Made by a program: the position numbers and the translations under genes. The notes under the pieces were generated by a model. It was not told the origin of the DNA and did no database searches. It saw only the letters and a program-made list of their open reading frames with translations. A stretch of DNA of 64,000 nucleotides from an uncultured Gammaproteobacteria bacterium (GTDB taxonomy: Bacteria > Pseudomonadota > Gammaproteobacteria > Coxiellales > Coxiellaceae). Numbering within the stretch: position 1 is the first letter of the stretch; every line of letters starts with the position of its first letter. Positions 17,285 to 25,920 of the stretch are shown piece by piece. Location: NCBI GenBank assembly GCA_902581285.1, contig CACHNP010000007.1:1-64000 (forward strand), given 5' to 3'.

Positions 17285-19015
17285 ATGAGATATTGTCAAC
17301 TTTTATTTGAGCAAGTGAATATGGTGATGAGGGACAGTCGTGATAAATATCAATCTCGGCGAGGAGGCCCGATGCTGGTATGCGTGACTAACATGAGTTT
17401 GCACGGTTATTTAGAGCAATTTTTTTATAGCACCAGTTGTGTTGATTTGCTAAAGACATTGCCAATAGAAATTGAAAAAAACATGATTATCACAATTGAA
17501 GAGGGGGAGTTTAGTCTGCAGCTCTCATTACACTTTATGTTAAAAAGGCTGCTTATTCAGCTAACTTTAATGCAAGGAAAGAAAAGTGTGTTGGCGCAGA
17601 TGCCTCCGCGACTCATGTCGCCTGAGATGATTCGATATGTGTGTGAGAATTTCATCTGTACTAACCCCCCTAAGTCAGTATCTGTTTATACTATGGCATT
17701 ATTTTTAGATGTGCTAAAAGGTTATTTTTGCTCTTCTTCAAAGCAGCTTAACAGCGACGTTAATTCAATGTCAGTTTATTTCGACTATTTGTCGACAACA
17801 ATTATGCCTATTTTTATCACTGATAGTGAAGTTGTATCATGCTGGGGGCAACTTTTTCTTGCTGGTATGAAAGCAGTTGCTTTGCAACAGGTGTCACAAA
17901 AGAAAATCAAAATTCAACAAAATTGTTGTGATTACATGTTTTCCAAATTGATGTTTAAATACAAGGAAATTCCAGCGTCAGCGCTAACCGCACAAAAAAC
18001 AGACTCAAATAAAGAATACACGATTATTTCATTTAATAGTTCGTTGAGTATCAAGCCGGCGTTAACGAGTGATGAGTCTTCGTATTTGTGGTTTAATTTG
18101 TGTATCGAGCTCTTGTTTCTGTCGTATTTGAATGGGGTTAACTTTGTAGAGCACTGGCCAGCAGATGAATGGCAGGTGTTGCGTAATAACGCTTTGGTGT
18201 CTTTGTCTCATATTATGCGCGCAGCGTTGTCATTTTGTTCGCCAGTCAAGTTGGATTCGAAAGTGCTACAGTCGTGCTTGTCTTTTATTGCTTTATGGGT
18301 CCCTGATATTCCGACGGATGTTTTATTGGAGCCCGGGTATAGATTTGAAGTTGATGTGCCTTTTTTGTTTTCTGATAACAAGGAGTTGAAAGCGACTTTC
18401 TTTTTTGTGGTTCAATTTGCGGAAGGCGAATACACTTTTGATTGCGTTATTCGATCAAAGTTTCAGATGAGTTCTTCTTACTCTATTGGGAATGGTCTCA
18501 AATCAAGGAGGAGAAATGGTCTCGTTACGCTTCAGATACACGAAAGGGATGGTGTTAAGATAACGATTTCTTCGCTGGTTTTTGCAATGTCGCGAATGCG
18601 GCAAGTTATCATCAATAACATCAAGCGTTACTGTGAACTTTTATCGCGCTTGGTTTCTGGTTTTAGTTTCGATACATCATTGCTGCAGGGGCAAAAAACC
18701 GAATCCTTAGCGAGTTTTTATGTGTGCTTGCAAAATAAATACCGAAAGATTCATGGTGATTTTCACCTTTCTGAGCCTGTTGCTTTGTCTAAGGAATCAG
18801 GTGCCGCAGTATCTTCGCTTGCAGCTAAAGCTGCTGTGAGTTCAGGGTCGGTGAGCAGTGGGCTTAAGCCAAGTATCAATTATAAAACCTCATTGTTGAA
18901 TTCGCTACCTGGGATGTTAAAGCAGGTTCGAGACTTGGTGGCGAAAGAGCAAAAAAACGATCAAGATCTCTCTTTATTATTTGAGGAAGTGAAAAGTTTT
19001 AGAAGTCTGAAGTGA
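17285..19015 (+). CDS. orphan 576-residue protein
   Basis: The start is the ATG at 17285 because the strong SD GGGGGAGG ends four bases before it; a GTG at 17225 gives a longer frame. No signal peptide or obvious membrane segment. The sequence is rich in Leu, Ser, Phe and Cys and appears mostly helical, with an alpha/beta region around 350-470 and an Ala/Ser-rich low-complexity stretch near 520-545 (SSLAAKAAVSSGSVSSG) before a helical C-terminus. I know no family for it. Its 3' end overlaps the convergent nadE gene by 17 bases. Confidence 0.65.
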   Translation: MRYCQLLFEQVNMVMRDSRDKYQSRRGGPMLVCVTNMSLHGYLEQFFYSTSCVDLLKTLPIEIEKNMIITIEEGEFSLQLSLHFMLKRLLIQLTLMQGKKSVLAQMPPRLMSPEMIRYVCENFICTNPPKSVSVYTMALFLDVLKGYFCSSSKQLNSDVNSMSVYFDYLSTTIMPIFITDSEVVSCWGQLFLAGMKAVALQQVSQKKIKIQQNCCDYMFSKLMFKYKEIPASALTAQKTDSNKEYTIISFNSSLSIKPALTSDESSYLWFNLCIELLFLSYLNGVNFVEHWPADEWQVLRNNALVSLSHIMRAALSFCSPVKLDSKVLQSCLSFIALWVPDIPTDVLLEPGYRFEVDVPFLFSDNKELKATFFFVVQFAEGEYTFDCVIRSKFQMSSSYSIGNGLKSRRRNGLVTLQIHERDGVKITISSLVFAMSRMRQVIINNIKRYCELLSRLVSGFSFDTSLLQGQKTESLASFYVCLQNKYRKIHGDFHLSEPVALSKESGAAVSSLAAKAAVSSGSVSSGLKPSINYKTSLLNSLPGMLKQVRDLVAKEQKNDQDLSLLFEEVKSFRSLK

Positions 19016-20609
19016 TAGGGTAACGTCGATCTTTTCCAAAGGCGCGGTCGCAAATACGGATGCCAATGGGTGCCTGCCTTCTTTTGTACTCGTTTTTTTT
19101 GATTAGCTTGATGATTTTGTTTACAGTTTTTTTATCGTAGCCTTCTCTTATCAAAAAATCCATTGATTTATCTTGGTTGACGTAATGCTCTATGATGCCA
19201 TCTAGAATATCATAGGGCGGCAGACTGTCTTGGTCAGTTTGGTCTTCTCTTAATTCGGCGCTTGGCGCTCGAGTAATGATGTTTTCTGGTATGCAGTTTG
19301 AAATTGTGTTTCGGTAAACTGCTAGTTTGTACACGTCTGTCTTCAGGATGTCTTTGAGTACCGAAAAGCCACCTGACATGTCGCCGTATAGAGTGCAATA
19401 CCCGACGGCAAGTTCGCTTTTGTTTCCAGTGGTTAAAACAATTTTGCCATTTTGGTTGGAGTGATACATGAGTATGTTTCCGCGAATGCGAGCTTGTATA
19501 TTTTCATCTGCGTTGCTGTCTGAGTTGTTAAAATAAGGTGATAAGGTTGATGTGAATAATGAGTGCAGCGGCTCTATACCAATTATGTGGTGCTTTACGT
19601 TGAGTTGTTGCGCCATGGTGATGGCATCTGAATTGCTCATTTCCGCGGTGTAACGAGATGGCATCAGTATGACTTCAACTTTATCTGCGCCTAAAGCATC
19701 GACGGCGATAGCTAACGTTAGAGCAGAATCTATGCCGCCTGATAACCCAATAAGTGCTCCTGGGAAATGATTTTTTTGCACATAATCTCTGACGCCTAGA
19801 ACCAGTGCTTTGTATATTTGTTGGTGATAATTAGGTTGGCTTTTTTGTGTTGGTGTCGGTTTGACATCATGCGAGCTTGCGTCTTTTTGTAGTTCAACGC
19901 AGAGTTTGCTTTCTTCGAAAAAGGGGGCTTGCTCAATGATCTCACCCGTTTGATCCATGGTGAAGGAACCGCCATCAAATACCAGCTCATCTTGACCACC
20001 CACTAAGTTGCAGTAAATAAGCTGTGTTTGAAGTGCGTTGACTCTTTGTCGGGCTAAAGTGATTCGTTGTTTGTTTTTGGTTGCAGAAAACGGTGAAGCA
20101 TTGATGCAAATGAGGCAGTCCGTGTCATGGGGTAGTAATGAGATTGGAGCTTCATGCCATAAGTCTTCGCAAATGAGTATGGCCACTTTAAACCCATTGA
20201 TTGCCCAGATTGCCGGCGTTGATCCGGGGTTGAAATAACGCTTTTCATCGAACACAGTGTAATTTGGTAGTGATTGTTTGTGGTATGTTTTTAGTATGTT
20301 TCCATTTTGAATCAAACTGGCTGCGTTGTAGCATTGACCCTCATTATCCCAGTGGGGGTGTCCTATGATGAGTGGCGAAGGCCCGCTTTCTTTGGTAATG
20401 TCACGTAGTGTGATTTCAGATTGCTGTCTAAAGTCGTTTCTTAGCAGTAAATCCTCTGGTGGGTATCCGCATAACGCAAGCTCGGGGAAGACGGTGAGGC
20501 AGTGGTTATCTTGATGCTGGTTGTAATGATCCAGGATCTTTTTTTTGTTGTAAGCAAATGCGCCGACTTTAAAATTGAGCTGTTCTACATGAATGTGTAG
20601 GTTTGGCAT
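18999..20609 (-). CDS. nadE: glutamine-dependent NAD+ synthetase
   Basis: 536 residues with two domains. The N-terminal nitrilase-type amidase (1 to about 250; FPELALCGYPPEDLLLR, Cys in ILICEDLWHE) releases ammonia from Gln. The C-terminal ATP-pyrophosphatase (about 265-536; LIGLSGGIDSALTLAIAVDALG P-loop, TTGNKSELAVGYCTLYGDMSGG) amidates nicotinate adenine dinucleotide to NAD+. Length is typical of the bacterial two-domain form. Confidence 0.95.
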   Translation of the reverse strand: MPNLHIHVEQLNFKVGAFAYNKKKILDHYNQHQDNHCLTVFPELALCGYPPEDLLLRNDFRQQSEITLRDITKESGPSPLIIGHPHWDNEGQCYNAASLIQNGNILKTYHKQSLPNYTVFDEKRYFNPGSTPAIWAINGFKVAILICEDLWHEAPISLLPHDTDCLICINASPFSATKNKQRITLARQRVNALQTQLIYCNLVGGQDELVFDGGSFTMDQTGEIIEQAPFFEESKLCVELQKDASSHDVKPTPTQKSQPNYHQQIYKALVLGVRDYVQKNHFPGALIGLSGGIDSALTLAIAVDALGADKVEVILMPSRYTAEMSNSDAITMAQQLNVKHHIIGIEPLHSLFTSTLSPYFNNSDSNADENIQARIRGNILMYHSNQNGKIVLTTGNKSELAVGYCTLYGDMSGGFSVLKDILKTDVYKLAVYRNTISNCIPENIITRAPSAELREDQTDQDSLPPYDILDGIIEHYVNQDKSMDFLIREGYDKKTVNKIIKLIKKNEYKRRQAPIGIRICDRAFGKDRRYPITSDF

Positions 20610-21104
20610 AGCGGTTGTCCTGTTTTTAACTTATTGTTTACTTATCATAGGGTGCCCGGGCTCTATTCCAAAATTTATGATTGTCTTTTGATCAATTTTT
20701 GCCCTTGTCGGGTGTCACCTTATTGGGGATTTTATTTTATTTTACTAACTATATCAATTTCAGCGGTTTTTTCTCACTCTGCTATTTATCCTCGAGTGGC
20801 CCTCAGTTGATGATGGTTTATTCATGCCGAGCTTATGTCGCTATCACCCAGGCTGGGCTGTTATTGTATTTGTGGTAATATTTTATGCGATCTAATGGTG
20901 TAATTTGCATTTTTTTTAATCAACTTCATGGTGGGTTTAGATGTTTGACGAGGAGAAAAGGTTGATTTTAAGTCTGTATTTCAGTAGAATTCGTTTTTTT
21001 TACAGTTTTTAGAGGCTATTTTTAAACTGTGAAATGAAAAAAATTATCTATCCTTGCTGCACTGGCTCTAATTCAGGTAGCATCAACCATAAGGAGTTAC
21101 TCAA
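20610..21104. other. 495-bp leader/intergenic region of the ribosomal protein operon
   Basis: Very T-rich, with no supported gene; a TTG-started hydrophobic frame at 20681-20878 has no ribosome binding site. Near the S6-S18 start, an imperfect hairpin can form (TGCT 21055-21058 with AGCA 21079-21082, inner CTG/CAG), about 10 bases before the SD AAGGAG. Many bacteria regulate rpsF through a leader RNA bound by S6:S18; I cannot match the known motif here. One frame of 21038-21105 reads like a signal peptide (KKLSILAALALIQVAS) lacking an in-frame start. Confidence 0.4.
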
Positions 21105-21698
21105 ATGAGTCGTCATTACGAAATATGCATTCTTCTAAATCCTAACAGTGAAAAGTTTAGAAGCGAAGAGAAAATGAAAAACATCGCCCAGCAGATTCAG
21201 GATCGTTACAAGGGTATCGTTCATCGCATGGAAGATTGTGGTAATCGCATACTAGCTTATAACATTAATAAGTGTCATAAAGCGCGTTACTTTCTTCTGA
21301 ATATCGAAGTTGGTGACAATGCAATTGTTGAGATAGAAAAAGAACTACTACGCTTTGATGAAGTCATTCTTCGTCATTTGATTGTCAAACGAAAGGAAGC
21401 TGAGACAGGCGAGTCAGTGCTGTACACCGAGAGTAAGGCTGATCAGCCAAAGACAAAGAGATTCGATTTCAATCAGTCTTCAAGTAAAAAACGTTTCTCA
21501 AACAAAGAGCAAACCAAGCTAAGTGATGTTGATTACAAAAATGTTGAGCTTTTACTTAATTATGTTATGGAAGGTGCTAGAATCGTGCCGTGTAGAATAT
21601 CAGTCTGTACTGCTAAGATGCAAAGGGCAATTAGGAGAGAGATTATTCGTGCGCGTTCTTTGGCTTTGTTACCTTATTGCGATACGCACAAAGGCTAG
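21105..21698 (+). CDS. rpsF-rpsR: fused ribosomal proteins S6 and S18
   Basis: A single 197-codon frame with SD AAGGAG. Residues 1-100 are S6 (MSRHYEICILLNPN; ILAYNINKCHKARYFLLNIE; LRFDEVILRHLIVKRKE). Residues about 101-137 form a Lys/Ser/Gln-rich linker. Residues 138-197 are S18 (DVDYKNVELLLNYVMEGARIVPCRIS ending RARSLALLPYCDTHK). In other bacteria these are separate genes, and the proteins bind each other as a heterodimer on the 30S platform, so a tether is structurally tolerable. No stop lies between them. The only in-frame start candidate in the linker is GTG at 21417, with a weak SD-like AGGCGAG. priB, often between the two genes in enterobacteria, is absent. The downstream order DUF2232-rplI-dnaB-alr confirms the locus. 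Confidence 0.93.
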   Translation: MSRHYEICILLNPNSEKFRSEEKMKNIAQQIQDRYKGIVHRMEDCGNRILAYNINKCHKARYFLLNIEVGDNAIVEIEKELLRFDEVILRHLIVKRKEAETGESVLYTESKADQPKTKRFDFNQSSSKKRFSNKEQTKLSDVDYKNVELLLNYVMEGARIVPCRISVCTAKMQRAIRREIIRARSLALLPYCDTHKG

Positions 21699-21742
21699 TT
21701 CCAGAACGTATTTAGAAAGGTTAATTTTTTGCGAGGTGTTAG

Positions 21743-22696
21743 GTGTTCAATAGATTGGGGGTATGGTTAACGTCAAATGTTCAATACTCGTCAATTTTGG
21801 CGTGCTTGATTACCGCGTTTTCCTTTTATCTGAATATTGGGACTGGAGACACAGCGCCAATGGGGTTCTTTATTCTTTCGATTCTCGTTGGCGTTGTCAT
21901 TACCCTTGTATCACTGGTGAGTGGGCTCAAGAAAGGATTCCTGGTGGTGTTCTCAGTGTTGCTACCGGCATTTGTTTCAATTCTTGCAAACATTCACGAT
22001 AATCGTCAGGTCTTTGGTTTTTTTGATTTGATATTTTTTGTTGCACTATCTGCTTGGGGTATGGCTGCTTTTTATCAACGTTGTCAATCCATTATGAGGA
22101 CTATGAAAGGTCTTATGGTGATAATGATGCTGAGTATGACAGTCTTGTTTGTGTTGTTTCAGCAAATAATGCTGGTCGCAATTCAGCCTTTTGTTGATAA
22201 GACGATCGTGCTTCTGTCTATGAATTATCGTGGTTACGACATGGTAGCATCTGATGCTGTTGCTAAGGCTTTGCTGTTGTTGCTTTTCTTCCTGTTTACT
22301 TTGCAGGCGTCGTTCATTTTTGTGCTGGCTGCAAAGTGGTCTGCTTCCATGGGTGATCGTGGGGCTGATTTTAAGCGAGAGTTCCACACGCTTCGGCCAG
22401 GGTACTTGACACAACTACTACCCATACTCGGTTTGCTGTTATTCATCAAGCTAAGCATGAGTTTGAATTTTTTGATCTGTGGTTGTTTTTTGTTCGCTTG
22501 TGTTCCTGTGTTGTGGTCCGGTGTTAGTTTTCTACACTGTGTTGCTGCACAGAATCCAGAGAAAGCGACACTAATCCTATTTTTGGTGTACGGTATGCTA
22601 TTTATGCTGTTCTTAGGTTTGCTGCCATTTGTTGTCATGGGGTGGCTTGATGGAGTATTTGATTTAAGGAAGCGTTTATTGAAACAAACTGTTTGA
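21743..22696 (+). CDS. DUF2232 (YybS-like) membrane protein
   Basis: 317 residues starting at GTG 21743, with GAGG about seven bases upstream. Eight or so hydrophobic helices in the order expected for the DUF2232/YybS predicted membrane family. That family sits between rpsR and rplI in many gammaproteobacteria. Function is unknown; position in the ribosomal operon and length support the assignment more than any motif does. Confidence 0.75.
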   Translation: MFNRLGVWLTSNVQYSSILACLITAFSFYLNIGTGDTAPMGFFILSILVGVVITLVSLVSGLKKGFLVVFSVLLPAFVSILANIHDNRQVFGFFDLIFFVALSAWGMAAFYQRCQSIMRTMKGLMVIMMLSMTVLFVLFQQIMLVAIQPFVDKTIVLLSMNYRGYDMVASDAVAKALLLLLFFLFTLQASFIFVLAAKWSASMGDRGADFKREFHTLRPGYLTQLLPILGLLLFIKLSMSLNFLICGCFLFACVPVLWSGVSFLHCVAAQNPEKATLILFLVYGMLFMLFLGLLPFVVMGWLDGVFDLRKRLLKQTV

Positions 22697-22724
22697 TTTT
22701 TTTTTCTATTTGAGGAGAAGTTTT

Positions 22725-23183
22725 ATGAAAGTTATATTGAAAGAACAAGTGTCTAATTTAGGTGAGATTGGAGATGTCGTTACTGTTAAAAATGGTTACG
22801 CGCGAAATTATTTGTTTCCACAAAGTATGGCGTTGAGAGCAACGCAAAGCAACTTGGAAGAAGTTGAAGCAAGAAAAGCAGAATTGCTGAAAAAGCAAGC
22901 TGAAAAGCGTGCTGCGTTATCTGCGCGAGCTGAAAAAATTTCTGGTGCGAAAATTCAGATCTCTGCACAAGTGAAGGATGGTGAGGAAGAATTATTCGGG
23001 TCTATCTCGGCTACTGCTGTCGCTCAAGCGCTTAGTGATCAGGGGCATGAGGTTGGTGCGAACGAAGTTATGATGCCAAATGGTTCGATTAAAGTGGTCG
23101 GTACTCATGACATCACATTGCTTTTTGGCTCTGATATTCGTTGTGACATTACACTTGAGGTTGTTGCCGAAGATTCTGAGTAA
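22725..23183 (+). CDS. rplI: 50S ribosomal protein L9
   Basis: 152 residues from ATG 22725 with SD GAGGAG. The N-terminal rRNA-binding domain (MKVILKEQVSNLGEIGDVVTVKNGYARNYLFP) is followed by the long connecting helix (about 40-75, Glu/Lys/Ala-rich) and a C-terminal domain (ELFGSISATAVAQAL). Canonical in length and sequence. Lies 28 bases after the DUF2232 gene. Confidence 0.97.
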   Translation: MKVILKEQVSNLGEIGDVVTVKNGYARNYLFPQSMALRATQSNLEEVEARKAELLKKQAEKRAALSARAEKISGAKIQISAQVKDGEEELFGSISATAVAQALSDQGHEVGANEVMMPNGSIKVVGTHDITLLFGSDIRCDITLEVVAEDSE

Positions 23184-23322
23184 TCTGATTCGTTTTGCCT
23201 AAACTTGGTGATAGAATAGGATGTGTTTAAGTGTGCGCTGGTTTATGAATCACTCCATGACTGCTTTTGGGTCATTCGTTCTTTAATTGGCGCGTCTTTT
23301 TTTAGACAAGGAGAGGTGTCTT

Positions 23323-24738
23323 ATGAATTATCAGGATTCTGAGTTAGAGTCACATCCAGAATTGGTATCAAAGCCGGCTGCAACAAAAAAAACACCGTAT
23401 TCTAGGGATGCAGAACGCTCTGTTTTAGGTGCGATTATGATGGATAATCGCAGTTGGGATTTAATTATCGATCAAGGCTTATCTTTGGATGATTTTTTTC
23501 TTGCTGCTCATCGTTTGATTTTTAAAGCACTAACTCTGCTCGCGGCAAAAAATCAACCTTTTGATTACACGACACTGAAAGACGCATTGGAGACGACGGG
23601 TGATCTAGACGAAATTGGTGGTGAGGCCTTTATTTATGAAATTGTTAACAGCACACCCACTGCGGCTAACGTGGTGTCTTATGCCAAAATTGTGCGAGAG
23701 AAAGCGATTCTACGTCAGTTGATTGAGGCTGGTACTGATATCATCACCAATGCTTATAACCCTGAAGACACCGATGTTAAAGTCATATTGGATCAAGCTG
23801 AAAGTCAAGTATTTAAAATAGCAGAACAGCAATCTCGTGGCACGGGCCCTGTCGACATCAAAAAAATATTACCTAAAGTGACAGACACGATTGATATGCT
23901 GTCTCAAACAGATGGTTCTGTTACTGGCTTATCAACTGGTTTCAGTGACTTTGATAAATTGACTGGGGGTTTGCAAAAGGGCGATTTAGTTATTGTGGCC
24001 GGTCGACCTTCGATGGGTAAGACGGTTTTTGGGGTGAATTTACTGGAACACGCGGCTCTAACAGCGGATAAGCCCGGTTTGATGTTCAGTCTAGAGATGC
24101 CATCAGAATCCATTACCATGCGTTTGTTTTCTTCGCTTGGTCGAATATCCCAGCAAAAGATTCGTTCTGGGCAATTAAACGATGAAGACTGGCCTCGTTT
24201 GAGTTCTGCGGTTAGTATGCTCTCACAAGCAAAGCTGTATATTGACGATACGCCAGCGTTATCCCCTCAAGACATGAGAGCGAGAGCAAGGCGAGTGGCA
24301 AGAGAAAATGGTGGTCTGAGTATGATACTGGTGGACTACCTCCAGTTGATGACGATTGCCGGTAGTAAAGAAAATAGAACTAATGAAGTTTCTGAAATTT
24401 CGAGATCATTAAAAGGGTTGGCTAAAGAATTGGATGTGCCTTTAGTTGCGCTGTCTCAGCTGAATCGTGGCTTGGAGCAACGTACCGATAAACGCCCGGT
24501 GATGTCAGATTTGCGAGAGTCTGGTGCGATCGAGCAGGATGCTGACGTGATTGCCTTTATCTATCGTGATGAGGTCTATAATGAAGACAGTCCAGACAAA
24601 GGAACGGCAGAAATAATTATTCGGAAACATCGTAATGGACCCATTGGTGATATCAGGCTGTCTTTTCTTGGGCAATACATTCGTTTTGAGAATTACACCA
24701 GTCAATTTATTAGTTCCTCGGCGGAAATGATGGAGTAA
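23323..24738 (+). CDS. dnaB: replicative DNA helicase DnaB
   Basis: 471 residues from ATG 23323 (SD GGAGAGG, preferred over an upstream in-frame TTG). The N-terminal helical domain (RDAERSVLGAIMMDN) is followed by the RecA-like motor with Walker A GRPSMGKT and Walker B-type ILVDYLQLM, plus the C-terminal motif GPIGDIRLSFLGQYIRFEN. Unwinds DNA at the fork as a hexamer. The short gap to alr (2 bases between stop and start) indicates co-transcription. Confidence 0.97.
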   Translation: MNYQDSELESHPELVSKPAATKKTPYSRDAERSVLGAIMMDNRSWDLIIDQGLSLDDFFLAAHRLIFKALTLLAAKNQPFDYTTLKDALETTGDLDEIGGEAFIYEIVNSTPTAANVVSYAKIVREKAILRQLIEAGTDIITNAYNPEDTDVKVILDQAESQVFKIAEQQSRGTGPVDIKKILPKVTDTIDMLSQTDGSVTGLSTGFSDFDKLTGGLQKGDLVIVAGRPSMGKTVFGVNLLEHAALTADKPGLMFSLEMPSESITMRLFSSLGRISQQKIRSGQLNDEDWPRLSSAVSMLSQAKLYIDDTPALSPQDMRARARRVARENGGLSMILVDYLQLMTIAGSKENRTNEVSEISRSLKGLAKELDVPLVALSQLNRGLEQRTDKRPVMSDLRESGAIEQDADVIAFIYRDEVYNEDSPDKGTAEIIIRKHRNGPIGDIRLSFLGQYIRFENYTSQFISSSAEMME

Positions 24739-24740
24739 TT

Positions 24741-25823
24741 ATGGCGTATGCAGAAATTAGTCACTCTTCTTTTTTGCATAACTTAAAAGCGATCAAGCAG
24801 TTTCTCTCCCCTTGCACCAAAATTTTAATGATGTGTAAGGCAAATGGTTACGGTCATGGCTTGCTCGGTTTGTTGCCTCATTTACACTTGGGTGATGGTG
24901 TTGGCTTGGCGTCATTTGATTTCGCTCGACACTTACGTTCTCAAGGCTATCAGGGTCGCATTGTGATGATGCAGGGTTTTGCGTCACTGACTGAATTAGC
25001 TTTGTGTGTCGATTTGGAATTGACAGTAATGGTGCATCATCCGCATCAAGTTCAATTACTTTCTGACTCTGTGCTTTTGCGTCCGCTGGATTGTTGGTTT
25101 AAAGTTAACACGGGTATGTGTCGGTTGGGTTTTGAGCCGAATGATTTCAAAGAATATTATTTGAAGTTGCAGTCTTGCATGAATGTAAATTCTAGCAGTA
25201 CAGTATTGGTGACACATTTGTCATCTGCGGATGATGCTGACTCTGGGGTGTCTGAGAAGCAATTGGCTTTGTTCTCTAGATTAAGCTCTGGGATGTCTGT
25301 GGCTAAAAGTGTCTGTAATTCCGCGGCCATATTTTCTTTTCCTGCTTATCAGTATCAATGGGTGAGGCCAGGCTTGGCATTATACGGTGTCAGCCCTTTT
25401 GGCAGCTCAATATCGATGCCGGTGCAATTAGAGCCGGTGATGACGTTAAAGGCTCGCGTTGTCTCATTACGCGATGTTGCGGCAGGTGAGTGCGTTGGTT
25501 ATGGGGCTGCGTATCAAGTTCAGAAGCATTCTAAAATTGCTGTTGTTAACATCGGTTATGGGGACGGCTACCCTCGATCGATCAAAAGTGGCACGCCTGT
25601 GCTAATACGAGGAAAACGCTGTCCAGTGGTTGGTCGTGTTTCCATGGACATGATTACCGTTGATGTGAGTGGCTTGATGTCAGTTACATTGCAGGATGAA
25701 GTGACCTTGTGGGGCCGTGGATTGCCTATCGAAGAAGTGGCCGAAAGTTCGGGGTGCTTTGCTTATGAAATGCTTACGGGGGTGACCGCTCGGGTTAAAG
25801 TTGAGATAGAAAGTAATTGTTAG
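24741..25823 (+). CDS. alr: alanine racemase
   Basis: 360 residues. PLP-binding Lys33 lies in MMCKANGYGHG and the catalytic Tyr254 in CVGYGAAYQV; RVSMDMITVDVS is the conserved C-terminal strand. Supplies D-Ala for peptidoglycan. Follows dnaB directly, the usual gammaproteobacterial order. Confidence 0.96.
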   Translation: MAYAEISHSSFLHNLKAIKQFLSPCTKILMMCKANGYGHGLLGLLPHLHLGDGVGLASFDFARHLRSQGYQGRIVMMQGFASLTELALCVDLELTVMVHHPHQVQLLSDSVLLRPLDCWFKVNTGMCRLGFEPNDFKEYYLKLQSCMNVNSSSTVLVTHLSSADDADSGVSEKQLALFSRLSSGMSVAKSVCNSAAIFSFPAYQYQWVRPGLALYGVSPFGSSISMPVQLEPVMTLKARVVSLRDVAAGECVGYGAAYQVQKHSKIAVVNIGYGDGYPRSIKSGTPVLIRGKRCPVVGRVSMDMITVDVSGLMSVTLQDEVTLWGRGLPIEEVAESSGCFAYEMLTGVTARVKVEIESNC

Positions 25824-25920
25824 GTAAATTCAATGAGTTAGGTTTTTTCGTGGTTTTGTCTCGGTGGTTATTTTAGTGTTCATGTGATAGTATGTTCGTT
25901 TTATCTGAATATTGGAATTT

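Noticed and set aside
20681-20878. 65-codon hydrophobic frame upstream of S6-S18
   Set aside because: TTG start without SD in a T-rich stretch; hydrophobic residues follow from T richness.
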